A stretch of 11,170 bases of DNA from the NCBI GenBank assembly GCA_964403175.1, contig CAYOFH010000110.1, forward strand, positions 1 through 11,170. The letters run 5' to 3'. This document shows, piece after piece, positions 6,768 through 11,170 of this stretch; the first letter of the stretch is position 1; each line of letters begins with the position of its first letter. The notes beneath the pieces are model-generated. The model ran no database searches, was not told the DNA's origin, and was given only the letters and a program-made list of their open reading frames with translations. A program made the position numbers and the translations under genes. Source of the DNA: Marinilabilia sp964403175 (GTDB lineage Bacteria; Bacteroidota; Bacteroidia; Bacteroidales; Marinilabiliaceae).

Positions 6768-9700
6768 CTACTTTATCACAGGTTTTATAACAAACCCATA
6801 CGAATATTCCGACTCAGTAAGACGGTATTTTTCATGAGTCCGTGCGCCCCAGCTGTTATCTCCACCAACTCCGAGCTGCATAAGATCAATATCCACCGAA
6901 GTAAAATCCTGCGGAACAACATCATTTGTGTGCCGGTGTGCATCAGGGTGTTGAACCTTTTCAAAGTCTGAATTGACAGGGTATTCAAAATCTTCCATCG
7001 AATTATGATGGGCAGATACTTCCAATAACTGCTTACCGTGGAACAGCAACCCCTCTCCCACATCATTGGTTATGCTAACCCAGCGGACATCAGTTTTATT
7101 GCCATTCTCCTGTGGCCTTAAATAAGGTTGATACTGCTCAGCTACCGAACCAGCCCAAACATCCACAAACGCAGCGGTGTTTCTGTCCTGATAAGACTCA
7201 TGAGGGCCCCGGCCCAACCACTCCATCTGATCAAACTCCCGGGGCATTAACAAAGTCATACCCATGCGGGGAATCTCAGGCAAATCATCAGTGGCCATTT
7301 TGAAGTGATGAGTTACCTCTATTTCACCTTTTCCATCAATAAGGTAAGTAATATCAGAAGATCCGATAAACCGGTCATCCATATCAAAGTATTGCCAGGT
7401 GAACGCGACATGTTTGCCATACTTTAAGTCTTTTGTTTCGGAAGATGAAAGTTTCCTGTTCTCCTTTATATTTCTCCAGATTTGTGCTCTTGAGGGCAGA
7501 CCATTCCCAAAATCATTGTCGGTGGGAGCACGCCAAAGAGATGGCTCCGGACTGCTGGTCAGCATTTCCTTTCCACTGTATTGAAGTCTGACCATTTTTC
7601 CCTCAGCCATATTAAATTCCGCCACAAAAGTATCCCACGAAATGACCAGAGATGTATCGCCATTCTCTTTAACCGAATTAAGAGTAACCGGATGCCGGTC
7701 AGATTCTTTCTTTTTCTTATATACCGGCAATTTAAATTGCTCTTTCGCCAGTGATGTGCCAGCAGGTAGAAGTCCGTCTGAATTTTTCAACCTGGCATAA
7801 ACATTCAGGAAATATTCCGTACCCGGAACAACATCAAAGCCGGTATCAGCCTTTACTGTTTTTTTCTGATCGGGAAGCAAATCAACCTCTTCGAATGTTC
7901 CTGATCTTAGGACTTCTCCATCTCCTTTAATTTCCCACTCAAACAAAAAAACATCAGTATTCAGGAAATCATATTTGTTTTCAATGCTGATAGTGCCATC
8001 ATTAAGATTTTCAGGGTAAAATTTAATATACTGATAAACCTTTTTTACCTCTTCCAGAGCCGGTTGAGGCGTTCTATCAGGATCCACCAGCCCGTTGAGA
8101 CAAAAGTTTCCATCCGAAGGAACTGTGTCTGGGCCAAAATCTCCGCCATAAGCAAAAAACTGTTCTCCATCTTCATTGGTGGTCAGTAATCCCTGATCCA
8201 CCCAATCCCAGATAAATCCACCCTGCATCAGTTGGTAAGATTCAATCACATTCCAGTAATCCTGAAGGTTACCCACACTATTCCCCATAGCATGAGCATA
8301 TTCACACTGAATCAAAGGCTTACTTCCATCTACACGTGCATAATGCTCCATTTGCTGAATGGATGCATACATAGGTGCAAAAATATCTGTATTTCGTCCT
8401 CCATGCGCCTGTTCGTACTGAACAGGCCGCGACGGATCCATAGATTTCAGATAGTCATAAGTCTTATTAAAATTAACACCGTCTCCCGCTTCGTTTCCCA
8501 AAGACCAGATTACCACCGAGGGTTGATTCTTATCCCGTTCAAACATATTCCGGGTGCGATAAAGGTGTGATTCCATCCATAATGTATCTTTGGCAAGCGA
8601 TTCAGGGCCGTATCCCATTCCATGAGATTCGATATTAGCTTCATCGATTACATAGAGACCGTACTTGTTGCAAAGCTCATAAAACCGCTCTGGTTGTGGA
8701 TAATGAGAAGTGCGAACAGCATTGATATTATGACTTTTCATCAACTCTATATCTTTCATCATGGTAGCTTCGTCAACCACATGACCTGTCTGTGGATGAT
8801 GTTCATGAAGATTTACTCCTTTCAGATTAACATTCTTACCATTAATCAATAAGATATTCCCATCTATTTCCACTTTTCTGAATCCGACATCCTGACTAAA
8901 AGTTTCCAGCACACCTTCCGTTTTTTCTTTTAAAACTATTTCCAGACGGTATAAATTAGGAAACTCAGCAGACCATTTTTTAACATTTTCAATTTGTGAA
9001 GTCCATTTTACTGGACTATCCACCACAGCATCGATAAAACTATCCACCTTTTTATTTCCATCATATAATGTAGCTTCCACAATTACCGGGTTATCCATCG
9101 ATACATTCTCCATCTCCATCTCAAGAGCAAAAACACCATCCTGCAGATTCTCCGAAAGGTCCGAGGTAACACGAAAATCCCGAACGTGTTGAGTTGGGCG
9201 GGCCATCAGAAAAACATCACGCGTAATTCCTCCCATACGCCAAAAATCCTGGTCCTCCAAATAACTGCCGTCACACCATTTGTAAACTTCAACCGCAAGG
9301 CTGTTTTGCCCGGATTGCAGATACTCCGTAATATCAAACTCCGCCGGAGTTTTGCTGTCCTCACTATATCCTACCATTTTTTCATTGACCCACACATACA
9401 TGGCCGAACTCACAGCTCCAAAATGAAGAAAAACTTTTTTCCCTTCCCAATCGTCAGGGATGGAAAAATTACGCTTGTAAGATCCTACAGGATTATAATG
9501 ATCCTGTATTTCTGGAGGCGTTTTGGCATGAGGATATTGAATATTCGTATATATTGGATAATCATACCCCTCCAACTCCCAGTTAGATGGCACGGAAATA
9601 GTTTTCCAGTCTTGCGTATCAAAGTCTTTTTTAAAAAAATAAAATGGACGTTCGCCGGGATTTTGAGAAAGATGAAACAACCATTCCCCGTTCAATGATC

Positions 9701-9917
9701 TTATTAGCGATGATGCCAGGATATTGTCTGAATTAAACTCCTTTGAATTTGCAAAAGGAACAAACCATGCCCGTGGAGCTTCTTTATTAATTTCATTTAC
9801 CAGAGGATTTTCCCAATCGCGGGGATTTTTCTCTTCAAATTCCACCCCTTCGTAGTCTTTATAGTCCGTGCAAGCAATCAATAAAAAAACAGAAATCAAT
9901 AAGTAACAATACTTCAT
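6768..9917 (-). CDS. Lipoprotein GH2 beta-galactosidase (LacZ type)
   Basis: This is a large glycoside hydrolase family 2 enzyme expected to hydrolyse terminal beta-D-galactosides in the cell envelope. I chose the ATG at 9917 (1049 residues); the frame extends two codons to a TTG at 9923, which is less likely. The N terminus is a lipoprotein signal with lipobox LIAC and Cys16. Domains in order: jelly-roll sugar-binding domain (about 50-238), Ig-like domain (about 245-345), TIM barrel (about 350-630), a second beta domain (about 640-733) and the C-terminal LacZ small-chain domain (about 745-1046, with WRAPTDND and GRGPHESYQDR). Catalytic candidates are Glu476 in SLGNEAGDG (acid/base) and Glu539 in QCEYAHAMGNS (nucleophile), matching E. 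coli Glu461 and Glu537 in motif; HEHHP lies at 371-375. The domain set and length match full LacZ. Other GH2 activities cannot be excluded. No SusC/SusD, regulator or transporter gene is next to it here. Confidence 0.92.
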   Translation of the reverse strand: MKYCYLLISVFLLIACTDYKDYEGVEFEEKNPRDWENPLVNEINKEAPRAWFVPFANSKEFNSDNILASSLIRSLNGEWLFHLSQNPGERPFYFFKKDFDTQDWKTISVPSNWELEGYDYPIYTNIQYPHAKTPPEIQDHYNPVGSYKRNFSIPDDWEGKKVFLHFGAVSSAMYVWVNEKMVGYSEDSKTPAEFDITEYLQSGQNSLAVEVYKWCDGSYLEDQDFWRMGGITRDVFLMARPTQHVRDFRVTSDLSENLQDGVFALEMEMENVSMDNPVIVEATLYDGNKKVDSFIDAVVDSPVKWTSQIENVKKWSAEFPNLYRLEIVLKEKTEGVLETFSQDVGFRKVEIDGNILLINGKNVNLKGVNLHEHHPQTGHVVDEATMMKDIELMKSHNINAVRTSHYPQPERFYELCNKYGLYVIDEANIESHGMGYGPESLAKDTLWMESHLYRTRNMFERDKNQPSVVIWSLGNEAGDGVNFNKTYDYLKSMDPSRPVQYEQAHGGRNTDIFAPMYASIQQMEHYARVDGSKPLIQCEYAHAMGNSVGNLQDYWNVIESYQLMQGGFIWDWVDQGLLTTNEDGEQFFAYGGDFGPDTVPSDGNFCLNGLVDPDRTPQPALEEVKKVYQYIKFYPENLNDGTISIENKYDFLNTDVFLFEWEIKGDGEVLRSGTFEEVDLLPDQKKTVKADTGFDVVPGTEYFLNVYARLKNSDGLLPAGTSLAKEQFKLPVYKKKKESDRHPVTLNSVKENGDTSLVISWDTFVAEFNMAEGKMVRLQYSGKEMLTSSPEPSLWRAPTDNDFGNGLPSRAQIWRNIKENRKLSSSETKDLKYGKHVAFTWQYFDMDDRFIGSSDITYLIDGKGEIEVTHHFKMATDDLPEIPRMGMTLLMPREFDQMEWLGRGPHESYQDRNTAAFVDVWAGSVAEQYQPYLRPQENGNKTDVRWVSITNDVGEGLLFHGKQLLEVSAHHNSMEDFEYPVNSDFEKVQHPDAHRHTNDVVPQDFTSVDIDLMQLGVGGDNSWGARTHEKYRLTESEYSYGFVIKPVIK

Positions 9918-10111
9918 CTTCAAGATATTTGATTTTTACAAGTTCAAATGGATCTGAAAGTCACAAAAGCAAATTTAGAGAATATTTTTATCAAAGAATA
10001 ATATACAAGCAGTTGTATTCATCAAAAGATCATCAGATTTTCATACAAAAGAAATTTAACATGTAACCATTAATCACCAAGAAGTAGGAGGTTTCAATTA
10101 CTTTTATATTT

Positions 10112-10247
10112 CAATAGATAGTTAGACTTTTAGATATAAGATTTAATCTAAATCATATGACATTGAAAATCTGCACTTTATGGCAAAAACTCATTCGCTT
10201 ACAAACGCTTGAACTTTAAGCTTCTATAAAAGTCTAACGAAGTATTG
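10112..10247 (+). repeat. 136-bp structured repeat, copy C
   Basis: This third copy has the same orientation as A and B and aligns gaplessly to B at an offset of 9968 bp. The terminal inverted repeat is 10112-10132 against 10227-10247: 18 Watson-Crick pairs and 3 mismatches, including an unbroken GTTAGACTTTTA match. The internal GATTTA-atc-TAAATC inverted repeat is kept at 10140-10154. The element is immediately bounded by TATTT on both sides (10107-10111 and 10248-10252), which looks like a 5-bp target-site duplication, although chance is possible in such AT-rich DNA. This supports a mobile, MITE-like origin. It lies between the divergent beta-galactosidase and M13 peptidase genes. It encodes no protein and has no transposase nearby. 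Confidence 0.85.
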
Positions 10248-10423
10248 TATTTAAAACCCACACACAAAAAAATACATCTAACATATTTTTAGATAATTAT
10301 AATTATTGTAAGACAAAATTGTCTGAGTTCAGATATTGATATTTACTGAAAACTAAGTAAATCATATAAGTTATCAATGAAAAAAATCTTATGCTTTTCT
10401 TTACGCAGAGTGAATGCTCTTCC

Positions 10424-10445
10424 CTCCTTAAACATAATTAAGGAG
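10424..10445. promoter_or_regulatory. Perfect 8-bp-arm inverted repeat, possible operator
   Basis: CTCCTTAA-acataa-TTAAGGAG is a perfect 22-bp inverted repeat. It sits about 48 bp upstream of the candidate -33 element of the M13 peptidase gene. No T-run follows on either strand, so it does not look like an intrinsic terminator. Its symmetry and spacing would suit a dimeric regulator, but no regulator gene is in the window. Function is inferred from position only. Confidence 0.4.
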
Positions 10446-10492
10446 AAAGTTTAAATGCATCTAGTCAGCAAAAGATATCATTGCATATTATC

Positions 10493-10524
10493 ATTGGTAA
10501 AACAGAATTGTTGACCTATTTTTG
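10493..10524 (+). promoter_or_regulatory. Candidate Bacteroidota promoter for the M13 peptidase gene
   Basis: ATTG at 10493-10496 and TATTTTTG at 10517-10524 resemble the Bacteroidota -33 (TTTG) and -7 (TAnnTTTG) elements, with a 20-bp spacer. The -7 element is an exact match and the -33 element has one mismatch. Transcription would start near 10530, giving a leader of about 118 bases before the peptidase ATG. A second exact TAnnTTTG match (10634-10641) lies too close to the ATG to be likely. Confidence 0.45.
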
Positions 10525-10647
10525 CAGCCACAATTCTTAAAAAACATGATATGAACGGATATAAATCTCTGTTTTTTTTGAGTGCAAACCTTATATAATA
10601 AAGAGTTTTCCAAATAATATCAGACACATAAATTAATTTTGAAAAGA

Positions 10648-11170
10648 ATGAACGTATTGAAACCACTGATTTTAGCAGCAACAGGATTTATGATAATTCC
10701 TGCCTGCAATACCGGAGAAAAACCCCCAAAAGATGAGCGGTCTGTTTTTTCGCCTGAAAACATGGACACAACCGTTGCTCCGGGAGAAAACTTTTACCTG
10801 TATGCTAATGGAGGATGGATGGAAAATAACCCCCTACCTGATGACAAAAGTCGTTTTGGGACATTTGATATGCTGGCTGAAGAAAACAAGGAAAAAGTAA
10901 GAAACATTATTGAAGAAGCTGCAGAAACCACTGCAGAGCCAGGCAGCGTAGCCCAACAAATCGGAGATTTTTTTGCATCAGGGATGGATACAACAGCTGT
11001 GGAAGAAGCGGGACTTACCCCACTTTCTGACATCTTTGCTCTTATCAACACTATCCAGGATTCTGAATCACTGATAAAAGTCACTGCCTCTCTTCATCAG
11101 CATCAAATTTATCCCTTCTTTTATCTTTACAGTTCGCCCGACCGTAAGAACAGCGACATGGTTATTGCCA
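10648..11170 (+). CDS. M13-family (PepO/neprilysin-like) metallopeptidase lipoprotein, N-terminal part
   Basis: Only the first 174 codons are in the window; the gene runs off the right end. Starting at the ATG at 10648, the protein has a lipoprotein signal (MNVLKPLILAATGFMIIPAC, lipobox ending at Cys20). It is followed by the M13 N-terminal pattern: NMDTTVAPGENFYLYANGGWMENNPLPDDKSRFGTFDMLAEEN at about residues 36-78, close to the family's PGDDFYxYaNGxW and IPxDxxxxGxF signatures. M13 enzymes are zinc endopeptidases that cleave oligopeptides. The catalytic HExxH motif lies near the C terminus and is outside the window, so activity cannot be checked. The lipid anchor predicts an envelope location. 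The family match is strong. An intact 3' end is assumed, not seen. Confidence 0.88.
   Translation, partial: MNVLKPLILAATGFMIIPACNTGEKPPKDERSVFSPENMDTTVAPGENFYLYANGGWMENNPLPDDKSRFGTFDMLAEENKEKVRNIIEEAAETTAEPGSVAQQIGDFFASGMDTTAVEEAGLTPLSDIFALINTIQDSESLIKVTASLHQHQIYPFFYLYSSPDRKNSDMVIA

Larger units (their letters stand above)
9918..10647. other. 730-bp divergent intergenic region
   Basis: This AT-rich region lies between the divergent beta-galactosidase and M13 peptidase genes. It contains repeat copy C (10112-10247), a short inverted repeat AGACAA-aa-TTGTCT (10311-10324), a longer inverted repeat (10424-10445) and a candidate promoter (10493-10524). For the beta-galactosidase, TAAATTTG on the minus strand at 9977-9970 fits the Bacteroidota -7 element and would place a start site about 45 bases before the ATG. 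The nearest TTTG (9995-9992) is only 14 bp upstream, shorter than usual, so I treat it as weak. The rest shows nothing I can name. Confidence 0.5.

Noticed and set aside
9918..9923. Earlier TTG start for the beta-galactosidase (two extra codons)
   Set aside because: The ATG at 9917 gives a normal lipoprotein signal peptide; the TTG adds only two residues and no Shine-Dalgarno sequence supports it.
10377..10454. Small open frame of 25 codons starting MKKILCF
   Set aside because: It is short, overlaps the inverted repeat at 10424-10445, has no Shine-Dalgarno sequence or family match, and lies upstream of the candidate promoter. Chance is likelier.
10551..10598. 15-codon open frame in the M13 peptidase leader (MNGYKSLFF...)
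   Set aside because: It is too short to judge, and there is no run of regulatory codons or attenuator hairpin that would suggest a leader peptide.

Overview
The window looks like a chromosomal segment of a member of the Bacteroidota, probably a marine or sediment, anaerobic or fermentative type (this placement is inference). Four things point there: a Na+-pumping oxaloacetate decarboxylase in the order gamma-alpha-beta whose alpha subunit belongs to a divergent OadA-like group, a lipoprotein GH2 beta-galactosidase, an M13 lipoprotein peptidase, and start regions that mostly lack Shine-Dalgarno sequences. One candidate promoter has the TAnnTTTG form typical of Bacteroidota. The DNA is AT-rich, especially between genes.

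Layout. Positions 2-279 hold two tandem copies of a 136-bp repeat with 21-bp imperfect terminal inverted repeats. Next, on the minus strand, comes an oadG-oadA-oadB operon (3691 down to 303) for a biotin-dependent, membrane-bound sodium pump. A 410-bp divergent intergenic region follows. On the plus strand are a class IV PLP aminotransferase/lyase and an HD-domain phosphohydrolase, 19 bp apart. Convergent to these, on the minus strand, are a uroporphyrinogen-decarboxylase-family (methyltransferase-like) protein and, upstream of it, a large lipoprotein beta-galactosidase. A 730-bp intergenic region (9918-10647) holds a third copy of the 136-bp repeat, flanked by a 5-bp direct duplication, and a perfect 8-bp-arm inverted repeat. 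The window ends inside an M13 (PepO/neprilysin-type) zinc peptidase on the plus strand.

How the genes work together. OadG, OadA and OadB should form one complex that decarboxylates oxaloacetate to pyruvate and exports Na+. The other genes look like separate housekeeping or catabolic functions. The beta-galactosidase would act on galactosides at the cell envelope, but no SusC/SusD, sulfatase or regulator gene is beside it here. The UroD-family gene lies downstream of it on the same strand, with a 192-bp gap, so co-transcription is possible but not shown.

I do not see a convincing new multi-gene system. The most unusual structure is the three-copy, MITE-like repeat family. Its terminal stems keep their base pairing despite sequence drift, and direct copies bracket the whole 10-kb gene block.
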